A DNA stretch of 64,000 bases from Balanoglossus misakiensis (Eukaryota > Hemichordata): assembly GCA_040954595.2 (NCBI GenBank), contig CM082591.2, positions 868,001-932,000 on the forward strand, read 5' to 3'. The first letter of the stretch is position 1. Each line of letters starts with the position of its first letter. Positions 52,692-64,000 of the stretch are shown here, piece by piece. A program made the position numbers and the translations under genes. The notes under the pieces were generated by a model. The model saw only the letters and a list, made by a program, of their open reading frames with translations, did not search any database and was not told where the DNA came from.

Positions 52692-54019
52692 ATCTGCTGG
52701 CTAAAATGCATGAAAAGGGCGAATCTCTGGTTCCTATTTGCAGTCCATACGTGCGTCTAAATTTCTATGACCCATGTATTGAATTTTATAAGATAGAACT
52801 GCGTAGCACCTGTTGCACGATTTCATGTCACGTGATTCGCCATATGATGAAAATCATTGGCCCTTTCCCCTTTGAATCTCTATGTGGCGTAGTAAATGTC
52901 TACAATAACAGAAAGGGATTTGGGCAATATCTCACTCTAAAATCACATCTTTAACTTTCACAGACGAGTGAGTTTTCGAAAGACACATTCTTTCATACAT
53001 TACCATACCACATATTTAAGTACATGTATTTTTTATTTATAGACTTCAAAGTTTGGCCTGATAAATTTGTCATAAAATAATCAAACGCCTGAGTTATATT
53101 TTTTTGTTCTTTAACAATTCAGTATCACTGTACATATGAGATACTGTATGTGTGTGAGGTTTGAGGCCCCGGATTCACATATGACGAATCAGGAAGGAGT
53201 TGACAAATTGCCAGCTGTTACCGGGGCACTGGGGTATCCCTATGGCAACGGTGTCGAGTATTGTTTTATGGAAACAGCATCTGGTACACGATTTCTCTCC
53301 ACTGTTTATTATTGTTACTCTCTGAAATGATACAACTCTCGTGTGAAAAGAGTATATGTTGTATCAGACTACAGTGTAGGCGCTGTGGCTTCAATATTCA
53401 AATAAGGAGACTACAAAGTACGCATGTGCGACCGGAAGTACTGTCTGGTTTCTTTTAACCATGCTAATAGATTTCTAAATAGTTTCTACTTCATACTAGA
53501 GAATAACATCACCTTTTTATTAAATGCTCTGTTCGTCCATCTGTATATACGTAAATTCTGAATAACAAAAGTTGTATAATGCTGAATATTTGCATACTGA
53601 AGTCTATAAGACTTTACATTTAATTTGTTCTTGAGAACAAAATAATAATCTGTGGTACCGGTAATTTCTCACACGATGAAAATTCCTCCTCTCGATCGCG
53701 AAAACGTCTCTTCTCACTACTTCAAGCAAGACTTCATAAAATTGCTCACTGCCATTACCGGTGACGCACGTGTGACATTTGGCCATGACTTGGCCTGTTT
53801 TTTTATATTGAAAACCTTGAGTTAAACCTATCTATCTATCAAGAGTTGCAGAACTATTCTACGATGAAAAACTTTTATCTAGAATTGTGACGTTAGCTTG
53901 TTAAAATAATTTAGAAAATATTACGAGTAGTGTTAAATTTTCTAACTTGAACTGAAATCTGTTTACTACAAATGCTGGAGTCAATATGTCTCACAGTCAC
54001 GTGAACATAAACGTCGTGT
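52692..54019. other. intergenic, ETS gene 3' end to O-FucT-like start
   Basis: 1.33 kb, AT-rich. Plus frames at 52706-52954 and 53136-53330 lack homology and splice context. It holds the promoter of the O-FucT-like gene and the 3' UTR of the ETS gene. Confidence 0.4.
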
Positions 54020-56202
54020 CTAGGTTTGTAGGTTACGTAAGATGTCGTCAGACACAAATCTGTAGTGAAGTTGCCCTCTACAATTTTCCATGACGCCTTT
54101 TTTCTGGTAGTTTCTCAAAGCTCGCGCTAGTTTTGAATACCAGGTTGTCTTCGTTTCACTGTTGCCTTTGATTCTTCCCCATCTCTCGGAAAATCTCTCC
54201 TTGCCGTCGCAGAATTTGAAAATTCCTTTTGCCCTGTTCACCCAGACAAGTTCATCCGAATAAGCTTGGTTGGGCTCTTCCAAACATTGAAGAATGTATT
54301 TCTGTAAAATAGGGCGGCGTTTTTCGACTGAAATGTGAATGAAAATGAAACATCGAAGTAAATACATTTACTGGGTATACTAGTATATGTAAAAATAAAG
54401 ACCGACAGTATTTTCAAGTTTGAGATTCTGGTTCTATCCGCCTTTTGGACACCCTCTTGAAAATTGTGAATGGCCCTTGTTTGCATACAAATTAAAATGA
54501 TTTGAATATACAGTCACTGTGATAGGAAACCGATTCTAAACTTTCCATTTACACACCTTTTTTTCTTGGCTTCTTCCTAGATATGGACAATTTCGGTCTC
54601 CCGGGTCGCCTTCTGTTGGGTTTCTGAGTATCCTCCAAAATGGCCGATTCGAATACAGACGCGGTCGGCGTGACGTGATATTCCTGGACGACGTCCGTCG
54701 CTGGAGGCGCTAATACCATTGCTGGTTCCCGGAACGACACAAACTCACCAGGTTCGGTAAGAAACATAGTTTCGTCTCCATTGTTCTGTGTGTGGTAATT
54801 GTGTACTGAAAATGTTTGAGGTGGAACTGCGCAGTCAAAGAATTCCTTTTGTATCATATCGACGTCATCTTTAGTGTGTGTCGTGCGGGACAGCATTGGT
54901 GAGTTTAAATTTGTAAAATCCCAGCTATTTATCTCTGGCCGCATTTTGGATTCATTGCATGGATAGAAGAGGTCACAATTATTTTTACGATTGTAATCAA
55001 AATCTTCATTAGCTGTTTTTACGTATGATGCCATGGGTGGATCAGCTCCTACAAGTTGCGGCGCACCACTTTTAAATAATTCGTCGCCATGTTGGATTTC
55101 AGTCCCGTCGCCATTGATTTCGGTTTGGTCGCCATCTTGAATTATTGAGTCATTTCCGGTCTGAAATTAAAAGTTTACTGTCACCTATTGAGATCCAACG
55201 ACGGCTACTAACGCAAAAAAATCTCATGAACTAACCGGAAAATACAGAAAACTCATTTATGAAAATAAAATTAAAGCTTGTATTACCTTGAAGCCTAAGA
55301 TGTCACCATTTCCCGCTGAGTTCATTTCTGATACTACAGAAGATAAAGGCAAGTTTCAGAAGAATTTCATTGGCTATTTCATCCATTGTGATAGCACTAT
55401 GTAGCTAACTGAGAGGATAGAATTGGTTGGTTCCAAACATCCTGACAACCCCAAATGTTAGATTATATTATAGAAATGTATAGCCAAATCTAAGCAAGAT
55501 TTACGAAAGAGGTACATGTAGTCACCTTTTTTCCAATACAGCAGACAACGGTATATGACGTCAGCGTTTTGTCTGTCGCCTGGAAACAATTTACGGAAGT
55601 CAGTCTCCTTCATGGTTGCCAACATGGCGCCTGTGATTCTTGTGTTTAGAATAGTTTCTGCATAGATATTCTCGGTGTCACTAACAGGACTGACGAAACA
55701 CATTCTTTTCGTTGTCTTAGCAACCCATCTGTACGCATCGTGGTTGGACCATTCGTATGGATCTGCACGGAAAAGAATCATGTATTAATTTTCATACTTT
55801 CTTGTGGGAGAAATGATTATATTTCCAAACATCTCCACGTACTAACATCATAGGTACGAATACAAAAGTCTGATGATGATGATGATGTTGATGATGATTT
55901 TATCTCATACATGTACCTTTGGGAATATCCCAGTTTCGCATGTTTTCCATGGCCATGGTCAGCAGTCCAATTTCGACGAGTTCGCTTAAGTCCTGTGATT
56001 AAAATGTGAATGAAAAGTCATGTTTATGCTGCTTGGTGGTATGGCTTTCACACCACGTGAACATACATATGTGACGTCACATACGTGACGACACAGACCA
56101 CCCAAAACAACCGATTTTACTCACCTGATAAACCCCCGAAGGTTCTACCTTATCGCCGGTCGCTTGGTGAACGGAATCCATATTCCCAGGCAATATTGTC
56201 AT
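54020..56202 (-). CDS. ETS transcription factor with Pointed domain and AT-hook (ESE/ELF3-like)
   Basis: Coding exons on minus: 56202-56125, 55992-55917, 55762-55526, 55333-55287, 55160-54557 and 54327-54020, giving 449 residues. Residues about 40-130 are a SAM/Pointed domain (DPYEWSNHDAYRWVAKTTKRM, DFRKLFPGDRQNADVIYRCLLYW). The long acidic middle (exon 6) ends in an AT-hook, RRRPGRPKLS, with a basic tail, and then a C-terminal ETS domain follows (ILQKYILQCLEEP, WVNRAKGIFKF, ERWGRIKGN, YSKLARALRNYQKKGVMENCRGQLHYRF). This PNT, AT-hook, ETS order is that of ESE-1/ELF3 (known). The ETS domain is diverged: the usual RxRYYY of helix 3 reads RALRNYQ, so DNA specificity may differ. An untranslated exon ends at 57094. 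Confidence 0.9.
55871..55899. repeat. short (GAT)n microsatellite
   Basis: About nine imperfect GAT units in intron 3 of the ETS gene, 18 bp from the exon-3 donor on the minus strand. Confidence 0.85.
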
Positions 56203-57129
56203 ATCCTGATCTCTAAGTAAAATACGAAGACAATCAATGAAGGAATTAGGGACACAAAAATCAAGTTACAAGTTTCGAAAGAAAATAAAACAGTCAGACT
56301 AACGGACCAAATTTTAGATTTCCAAAATGCGACTAAAGAAATACTGTCTGCAGATACTCATAATCGTGTCGTAGCTGACGAAGCACTTCCAAATGGCATT
56401 CGACCCCAGTCCGCACTACACTGAAAAAAACACTTACCAGTTACAGTAAAAACCAACTACAGATCCTTTATGACCCCCATAAATAACGGTCACGATCAAA
56501 ACCAAATAAAGTAGGGGGAAACCGTACCCCCACCAAATTTATTATCGCCGGAAAATACTGCTCTGTTACTGACACTTCTGTACTTTTTCTCTTGTCGTGA
56601 TCTCGCGGGTCTTTCCTAAAAATTTATCCCAGTCCAAATGGTAAATATTATGACGTCATGCCGTGCACGCTGATTTAATTCGGTGTTTGAGTACTATTGC
56701 ACATCAGGAGATTTGTATCAATTTCCACGGTAACTGTGGCGTCTTTCATTCTAAGAAGCCCTTCCAAATGAAAATTCCTGGGTATATATTCGTGACGGGA
56801 ACACCAAAATAATGTGGGAAAATTATCTTATTCAACTTATTCTGCCATGTGTGTTTAGAATAATTCGGGTTTATACTAAAACATGTATTTTCTCAACATA
56901 CATTTGTAAACCGTGAAAATATATTTTTTGGACAAACCTATATTGTGTGCAAAAATGTTTGATTATTTTGAAATGTCAATATTGTCATGATATAGTCTAT
57001 GACCACATATTCATGTACCAGGATGGAAAAAATTGAGTGAATTTCGTCGGTGCTTGAATTTGTTAAATAATTGACAATATAGGCAACACTCACCTTGTAG
57101 GAAACTGTAGCTTTATGCCCGTGTTGCAT
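56150..57129 (-). promoter_or_regulatory. 32-codon uORF across the 5' UTR splice of the ETS gene
   Basis: An ATG at 57129 opens a frame that runs to the donor at 57094 (AAG|gtgagt) and, spliced to the acceptor at 56213, continues to TAA at 56152-56150. It overlaps the main ATG at 56202 in another frame. An alternative acceptor two bases further in would end it earlier. Translation of this uORF would reduce main-frame initiation (inference). Confidence 0.35.
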
Positions 57130-58298
57130 ACGACGAGATTTTGTGAAACTGCGTCGCGCCAGGAGTGTATGTGAGAGAGTGTGATTCACGACTGAGTGAC
57201 CGCCGCATTTTTACAACAGGTGATATTGGAATGGTAACTTTCAAAAGTGAATCGGGGATTTCCCGAGCTTTCTAACGAACATGCGCATTACCTCCTTGGC
57301 GTGGGAAGAGGTTTTAATGCTTTTGTTCGTCGTGGACTAAATTTCCTAAAAGGTAATGTTGGAATGTACCATGTTTCGGGAGAAATGCAGAGATTGGTCA
57401 CCAAAATGTCACATTTGAGAATTTCAAATTTAACAGTTTTCCCCTTAGCGAATACCGATTACGTAACCCTAAGCTCACATCTTATATATCTTTCTTTAAG
57501 AAGATCACAATTTGGGATATGTGAGAATAACATGGCTCTAAGTCAGCAACAGACTTTCAGAGTACATGTATTAACCAAAATTGTCTAATTGTTAAACACC
57601 GTTCATTGATTTCATACCGCTCTCCGTCAGTAACAATGCAACAAAAGTCATTTCCGCTTACTCGACCCAGTTCGGCAACTCAGGCAAACCTGACATCTTT
57701 ATTTTTTACAACATAGGATCCTCTTTCGATTCGACTGTGATTAAGTCTGTCGTTTTGATTATGTCATTGGATTTCCATATTACACTCGCTTCAGTGACGT
57801 CATTACTTTATCCCTCTGTATCCCCGACTGTGGCAAAAGGATAGTTACCTCATGTCCCTCAACATTTCCCCCTTCCCTCGGAGTGACCAACCGACCACGG
57901 TGAATTTCCTCCTTATTCCTAAAATCGTGAAAATCACGACTGTGATAATAAGTTTTTTTTGAGTCACTGTATTTACATTTCTTTAATCTCTAGTTTCGAT
58001 TATTAATAACAAGTGTTCCGTCGTGAATCATATCAAAATAACGCGTCAGATAAATCATTGTAGACGGACAGATGACCTTTTCCGTTTATCCCATGATGCA
58101 TTTCTTCTTACGTCATAGGTCAAAAGTGTTAGATTCAGTTCCGGTTGTCAACATGGACATGTGTGGAGCTCGTCGTACAAGCATTTGCCCACTACAGAGT
58201 TGTTGTGGAGTCTAGCACCAGAATTCTTCACTGGATTTGAAGACAAATAGACTTGAATACAAAGATACCGAATCATTCAAAGTAGTGACTCGAGAGAA
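56213..58298. promoter_or_regulatory. 5' UTR intron and head-to-head region of the ETS gene
   Basis: Contains the untranslated exon of the ETS gene (about 57190-57094 on minus) and, further right, a promoter-like cluster for a plus-strand transcript near 58089-58160. The plus frame 57247-57588 starts at GTG and matches nothing known. Confidence 0.4.
58089..58160 (+). promoter_or_regulatory. ZNF143-like, CRE, ETS and ATG-proximal cluster
   Basis: ATCCCATGATGCAT, TTACGTCAT, GTTCCGGT and GTCAACATGGAC follow in order, close to the layout at 32986 and 41909. A 20-residue uORF starts at the ATG near 58153. Confidence 0.4.
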
Positions 58299-58335
58299 AT
58301 GGTCAGCAGCATGGACGATGTTGATGTATTGCAGG
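58299..58335 (+). CDS. possible first coding exon of an unseen plus-strand gene
   Basis: ATG (context AGAAATGG) opens 12 codons (MVSSMDDVDVLQ) and meets a strong donor CAGG|gtaagt at 58335/58336 in phase 1. It follows the promoter-like cluster by about 140 bp. No downstream exon was identified within the window, so the gene may continue beyond 64000 across the Pointed-only gene, or the exon may not be real. Confidence 0.3.
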
Positions 58336-59708
58336 GTAAGTCATCTAGATTGTATTAGTAGGGCATAAACACAAACCCACAGAGATGTTTTTTCATACCA
58401 TTGTTTTGGGTTCATTTTGGCCTGGGTGATCCAGTGGTTTTGGACCTAGAACCAATACCACGTCCTTACTGGGAGTAAAATCGAACAGCGAAGTAAGCTA
58501 TAAGAATATGTTGTCAAGGGAACAGCAAAATAACCAGAGTCATTCCTTCCACCGACCGACCACGTGACATATTTCGCTGGTGGAGGAAAGTTGAATCTCG
58601 TATTTTCGCTTACTCACAAGAAGATGCCTGCACCATGTACTTTATAAGGTTAACATTATTTCACATCTGAGGGCGCTTTTTCGCAATATCTGACGAATAC
58701 GGCTTCGAGTAGCGAATTTAAAAGATCCTTGAACAGTCGGTTGGTGGCGCTATAGTTTACGCAGGTACAAATAGACTGGCAATAATATGCTAACAATAAA
58801 TTAAATCTTAAATTAAGTTGGTAGACAGAAAACAAGAGGCCTCATTGTTCCACACAATAAAAACCTCTTAGATGTGTACAAACAACTCGGCTAGAGTCCA
58901 AAGAAAGAAAAATATCCCAAGTACTTCCTTTCTCTCTGAAGTACCAAAAATAGTCAATAAATATAAGGGCAATAATCAATAAATAGAGCAAAGTTTCACC
59001 ACATAAATATGTAAAGTGTAATTAGGGCAGTTTCAAGGGTCATAAAAAGTAACAAACATTCATTGTGCTGCCAACATTTGCCAATAAATATTTCCATCAC
59101 CATTCTCATTTTGGTGTTGCGTCATAAAAGCTTTACAAACCATGTTGTAACTTTGATAAGGCATGCAAATATACTTTACTAGTAACACCCCCCCCCCCCC
59201 CAGTAGAGTCGCCGAAACAAAACGTCAAACCTCTGTTTCCCTTCAATTAAAGACAAGTTCTGGTGCCGGAGAGAATAAATAAATGCACAAATACGCTTAT
59301 ATTTTTCTAGCATAAAATTAATTTATTAAAATCTTAATAACTACCGACTTTAAATAGACATGTTACTCTCATATCATAATAGTGGAAAGAGATTTTCATT
59401 AACTCTCGCCCTTTAACCATACACGGGCATATGTAAATTAGAGGTGATTGTATTTCTTCAAAGCACACCAGGTATGACAGTAGCGGAGGAAACACGCTCC
59501 CATTTATGTCATGTGTACAATTCAAGTTCAACGCATTCTTTACAAAAAAATACAAAATGTGGGGTAAACGACGAAGGAATACAACAACTGCGACAAAAAC
59601 AGAATCTCAGAGAAGTTCGGAGTATTCTGAAATTTTTACGATTTAAGTAAAAAAATTGTTGTCTTCAAACTTTAATGTATTTGTGCGCATGTCCATTCGG
59701 TAGTTTTC
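58336..59708. other. no gene seen
   Basis: 1.37 kb, AT-rich, with a 14-base C run at 59188-59201. No supported coding exon. It would be intron if the exon at 58299 is real. Confidence 0.4.
59188..59201. repeat. poly-C run, 14 bases
   Basis: Fourteen C on plus in non-coding sequence. Confidence 0.95.
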
Positions 59709-60330
59709 TCAATCTTGGCTCTTTGAATTCCTTTCTTCAATAATCGCCCGCACAAATCGCCTGCGGAAGTCTTCAAACAATTTAACGCCACATGATGGCG
59801 CCCTGCGGAGGAAGCCCTCTTTACTCAGATAGATCAATCCGCGGCCATTCATGTGAAATTTCTCCACGTCCACCGGTGCCAGTTGGTAGTTTTCTGTTAC
59901 CCATAGTAACCAGGCTATCACGTGGTCCCGTGTCCAATGACGCGGATCTGGAAAGGAAAACCCACAGTGAAATCGATTTTCTATAAGGAACTAAGTCTGC
60001 ATTACACGTTTCCAAAGAAGTGCCTTTGTTGTCGTTTTGTCAAATTTCTTGTCCTCAGTGGCTATAAACACTTGAACCGCGACAGATCTGCGACTCAACT
60101 TATACGATGAGAATTAAGATAATTGAGTTTTGAATGAAACATGATCTTACCTCTAGGTACAGACGTCAGCGGTCGACTTGGCAGTGTTGGTTGGAATGAC
60201 TCCGCTGTGATGTGACACTGGCAGGCAGGTACCTCGCTGTACTCTTGAGAATTGTGCATTTGTGAACAGTCAGGATCGACAATCGCTTGTGCTTGAGAGC
60301 CTAACGCTGTTTCTTCAGAATTCCAAATCA
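59709..60330 (-). CDS. Pointed (SAM_PNT)-only protein, ETV6/Yan-type
   Basis: Two exons on minus: 60330-60151 and 59947-59709 (phase 1 at AGA G|AT). The first in-frame ATG is at 60259, giving about 115 residues. The exon is open further to its acceptor at 60331, so an upstream coding exon is possible. The last exon is a full Pointed domain: HWTRDHVIAWLLWVTENYQL, DVEKFHMNGRGLIYLSKEGF, RRAPSCGVKLFEDFRRRF. It is most like the ETV6/Yan (TEL) type, with the MNG and L-x-K-x-x-F landmarks. Nine codons later it stops (TGA, 59711-59709), with no ETS domain in this frame. Proteins with only a Pointed domain, such as Drosophila Mae/Edl, regulate ETS factors by SAM-SAM binding (known). The same role here is inference. 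The neighbour to the left is a full ETS gene on the same strand. Confidence 0.75.
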
Positions 60331-61555
60331 CTGTAAGAAATAAACAAGGAAAACAATATAATATGGCTTCCCTTTAAAGTCACGTCTTACCGGCTGGGAA
60401 TAAAAATCGAGTTTGACGGATCCAAGTACACAAATACGTCTTACCCATCATTCACTCGTAGGCTATCAGCGCACAGAGAGTAAATTGTCAGTTATATATA
60501 TATATATATCTGTGATTGTTGCTGGTGCGTGGTCTAGCTCACTTTGGCGAAAACGATTAATGCTGTGTTGTTTTAAACATGTGCACTGTCACGGTTTCGC
60601 TATGAATCAGCGAAAAATCGACATTTTCATTTCCCTTCGAAAACGGGGATTTCTCCTGACGAAGGGATCATACTCCGAAACTCGCAAATATCAACATTGG
60701 CATGTGTAACTAGAAAAGACGCTATCCATACGAGGAAAATGTTTACAGTTCCGCTATGAAATGCTGGCTGAGATCAACTGCTTTGAATTTCACTTTGAAA
60801 AAAATCTATATTTCACCGCAAAGACTTACCATTATTTCAAATGGCCAACTGTACGAAGCGAAACGCTACGATGAACTAGTTTAGGGACAACGGGACATAC
60901 CCGATATTTCGGAAAGCCCTTACCGACAGATCGTCGCTATAAATATTGGGTTGTCAGGGGAAATCACAGCTAAAGCGGAAGTGAAATGAGTCGTCCCATA
61001 ATAGAACCTACCACACCACAGTACTTGTTATGAATGTCTTGTAGGGGCGAGGTGTTACTTCATCGCTCTGAATAATGATCACTATTTGTTTTGTGTTAAA
61101 CTACACGGAATAATCAGGCTGTCGTCTCGCCAGGTTAATAGATTGATCACATGATCTAAAATCTGTGCCACGTGTGTTCAATATCACCTGTAAGAGTTTG
61201 ATCACGTTTATAAAAATCCGCCGATCACGATCCCGTTGTATTGTCGGGGATGTACTTGCACTGAATAAGCCGAAATAACACACCTTCAAGGCACCGCCGG
61301 TCTTGCACACGCTTAATCGTCAAGGAAGTTAATTTAAGAGGGGTTTCCCCTCTATGGCACCATGCCGATGCTCCCCTCTATCGTGGAGGAGAATGATTCG
61401 GACAAACAAAAGAACTTGGAGAGGTTTACAACGTGTTATTGCCATTGATAAATGTGACTCGTGAGTTCGTTAAAAAGGGGTGTGACCTGTTTAGGGACTT
61501 CATCGTTTACGATTCGAAAGTTGGGAGTTGAACGGCAGCCTTCGTTCAATTTTTA

Positions 61556-61559
<4 letters not shown>

Positions 61560-61598
<39 letters not shown>

Positions 61599-61603
61599 GC
61601 CTG
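61560..61603. repeat. (CTGT)n microsatellite
   Basis: Eleven CTGT units, the last imperfect. Confidence 0.95.
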
Positions 61604-61826
61604 TACCAAATCATGCTTTTGTAACTATCAGTAAGAATTTGAGAAGCTTAATCCACCTACTCAGTTCAGTTCATCCAAAATCTCAGATTTTCAAACCACG
61701 GATCCTCGTCAACGATCTCTCTTTTGTGTGTTTATTGTACGCTCCGAAGTCAGTTGGCAGTTCTTCCAGAGGCTGTGAAAACGCAACAGAATCGATATAA
61801 GTAGTTTTTTCAGTTTGTGTGTGTAT

Positions 61827-61846
61827 CTGTATGTATGTATGTATGT
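61827..61846. repeat. (TATG)n microsatellite
   Basis: Five TATG units in non-coding sequence. Confidence 0.9.
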
Positions 61847-64000
61847 ACATGTATGTAACTTAAATCGCCGGGATGATCCCTATATCTTGTCCTAGTAAAC
61901 ATAATTGATGTTGTTTGTACAAGATGACACTATAGATAACATTGCTAGCGATTGATTGAGCGGGAACCACCGTGAACGACAGATGTACAACAATCAATGC
62001 AAACAGAATAGTTTTGTTGGTGGTGACCCAGATGAAATGAAAACAAAAATCTCCCAGGTGCATACATTCAAACTGAGAATCTAAGGGACCAAAGAACAAA
62101 AGGAATTCAAAACGGAACAACTTGAATATAGTCTGAGATTTGTCTTGAAGGCTAGGCTAATTACAGCAACTGCTCATTGTTCAAGTGAACCACAATAAGC
62201 CCCAGAAGCATTCTCATGAAAATAATCAAAGCTGGTACATGTACTAAAATGTTATGCTAATGCGCCGTTAGACGCACGCTTTTTCTATCAGTGTTATCCG
62301 AAAGCAAATTATAAGACACCGGATTTAAATGGAAACACAGTTTTTTCGTAAAAAATATGTGAGAACAAAGAATTGAAAATAGCTGATGTAATTCTGGAAA
62401 TGTTATCATGCCCAGGGGCTGGTCCCTTCAATGGATGCGCAGAACAAAAAGCGACAAAAATAACCAAAAAGTCAAGTAATAATGGAGATTTGGAAATATT
62501 ACTGACAGTAAAAAAAAGTCGAGTTTCCCTCTGTCTACAAACTGATATCCTAATGTAGATGTTTTAACTGGAATTCAAAGGTTTATTTGGATATTGATCT
62601 AGGCCTACCGTATGCTCCGACACGCTCAACAAACCACTCGCGCAAAATGAGGAAGTAACTTGCAAAAAAATATATTTATAGAACAACACAGATATCGTCG
62701 GCACACTAATACTAGTACCTTCCTACAATTAATTTGGCTTGCTTAGCGAGCTTAAATGAGATAAAATGCGGGAAAATGCTGGCCCGATTTCAAGTTTAGT
62801 GAAAACATTGTCATCATCGTGTTAAAAGCTCAAACACGAGGTCAAGATTTACTTGAAGACGGTGGTATGTGGCACGTGCGGTGAGCTGTAGAGCCAAGGC
62901 TGTCGTCTGCTGCAAGTTGTTCTTTCCGGAAACCACTTTGCACACCGAACAAGCTGTTACTTCAATTAAATCTAACTCGTATAATTACACGTCTTTCTCC
63001 TTTTAATACTATGCATTTAGCCCACTGTCAAAGCCTCATTGCGTCACTGTGACGTCAATGAACAATCTGTCTCAAGCGAGATCCTGACTACATTTGACCC
63101 CAGAAAGAAGTAATCTCAACATGTTAAACAAACTCACCCTGTAGCGATCCACTGGTAGCGATTTTAGAAAATCCCAAGTCTTTTTCTCGGCGTATCTTGA
63201 AAAACAATAGCGGCTTGCACATGGAGACCTTTCAGGCGAACTCGATCAAAGAGTAACTCAAACACACACTGTGCATAGTCCACAGTCAGCGTTCATTCAC
63301 CTGTTCTGCGCATGGCTGTTGCGAACGGATGAATGAACTTTAGAACGGATGCGCACGCACCAGCCTCCGGGATGTGTTACTTTACCACAAGGATATGCCA
63401 TTATAATACAAGTGGTATATACATGCCGCCAAGTAGTGTAGAATTCTATAATCCGTGATATAATAGCCATCTTACCTCCAGTTATAGTGTTTGCTCAGTC
63501 AACGTTGAATTCAAAAAGTCAAATATAATTCTGACATGTATCATCAATCACAACACAGATTATATTTTCAACGACTCGAACTTTATTGGTGGTAATAATA
63601 GCAACTCACTGGCTTGAAAAAGTACAGTGTAAGAAGAAGTAAAGTATTTCGTAAGGAACTTTCGTTCAAAACATCGAGACAATGGTGCCACTCCCCGTCT
63701 GCCTTTAAAAATTCGATACTTCATTTATACTCATTAACCGGTTGAGGATTTCGATCTGATTATCTCCCCAGTAACCAAGAAAAGACTAGGTTCTCTTACC
63801 CACCACGTCAAAATGTTTCAAAATTTTCAGGCAATAATCGAAGGCAATATTTTAGTCGTAACCATGAAATAATTCGATTAGAGTGGAATTTCCACTCATA
63901 GTTGATGAATAAAAATATGTCTTACAATATAATAGTGCCAACTGGCAATATAATTGAATCATATTTAATGATAAAATATTTCAAACCAAACATAGATCTT

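Larger units (their letters stand above)
60331..64000. other. 3.7 kb without a recognised gene
   Basis: Upstream of the Pointed-only gene. Minus-strand donors near 60446 (GATGG|gtaaga), 60835 (AATG|gtaagt) and 63137 (ACAGG|gtgagt) could end untranslated exons of that gene. It holds (CTGT)n at 61560-61603, a TATG repeat at 61827-61846 and a short TA repeat near 60495. The frames at 61528-61800 and 62373-62558 are a microsatellite artefact and a non-ATG frame. Confidence 0.4.

Noticed and set aside
57247-57588. 113-residue plus frame upstream of the ETS gene
   Set aside because: Starts with GTG, matches nothing and has no splice support.
61528-61800. 90-residue frame with LSVC repeats
   Set aside because: Generated by the CTGT microsatellite.

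Overview
The window is eukaryotic nuclear DNA from an animal. It has multi-exon genes with GT-AG introns mostly of 100-1200 bp, many trinucleotide and tetranucleotide microsatellites, and only metazoan protein families (SAMM50, TMEM53-like, nrf-6-like acyltransferases, ETS/Pointed factors, a Neuralized-repeat protein, LDLa modules, an intron-rich animal-type GH9 cellulase pair). GH9 cellulases, nrf-6-like genes and an ESE-type ETS factor together point to a marine invertebrate (deuterostome such as amphioxus, hemichordate or echinoderm, or a lophotrochozoan). I cannot fix the phylum from sequence alone. All gene models below were assembled by hand from open frames, splice consensus and matching intron phase. 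No transcript data were available.

Layout. 1-8.8 kb: four paralogous alpha/beta hydrolases (one on the minus strand and cut by the window edge, three in tandem on plus) with the same intron positions and phases. Two carry an Arg-rich N-terminal extension and two do not. 10.4-14.1 kb: a large ankyrin-repeat protein ending in a CaaX box. 15.4-18.1 kb: a TMEM53/DUF829-like hydrolase. 19.4-22.9 kb (minus): the mitochondrial sorting-and-assembly protein SAMM50 in 11 coding exons. 24.4-30.2 kb: a 15-exon nrf-6-like membrane acyltransferase with a frameshifted extra exon in intron 1. 31.4-40.7 kb (minus): two tandem GH9 endoglucanases that share an unusual N-terminal five-Cys plus helical module and show signs of patchy gene conversion. 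41.6-44.0 kb (minus): a small secreted protein with three LDL-receptor class A repeats. 44.9-47.8 kb: a divergent Ras-like GTPase with an RFX X-box-like site upstream. 48.5-49.4 kb: a single-exon coiled-coil plus Neuralized-repeat protein. 49.6-52.7 kb (minus): a type II membrane protein of the O-fucosyltransferase fold. 54.0-57.2 kb (minus): an ETS factor with Pointed domain, AT-hook and ETS domain (ESE/ELF3 order). 59.7-60.3 kb (minus): a short protein that consists essentially of a Pointed domain. 60.3-64 kb: no gene recognised.

The genes form no obvious pathway. The tandem hydrolase and GH9 sets are local duplications. The most notable items are a Pointed-only gene 3.5 kb from a full ETS gene (recalling the Mae/Edl type of ETS modulator), the GH9 N-terminal module and conversion tract, two independent GC-AG introns in the hydrolase cluster, the broken cassette exon in the nrf-6-like gene, and several promoter-like clusters (ZNF143-like, ETS and YY1-like sites in the same order), two of them inside introns of genes on the opposite strand.
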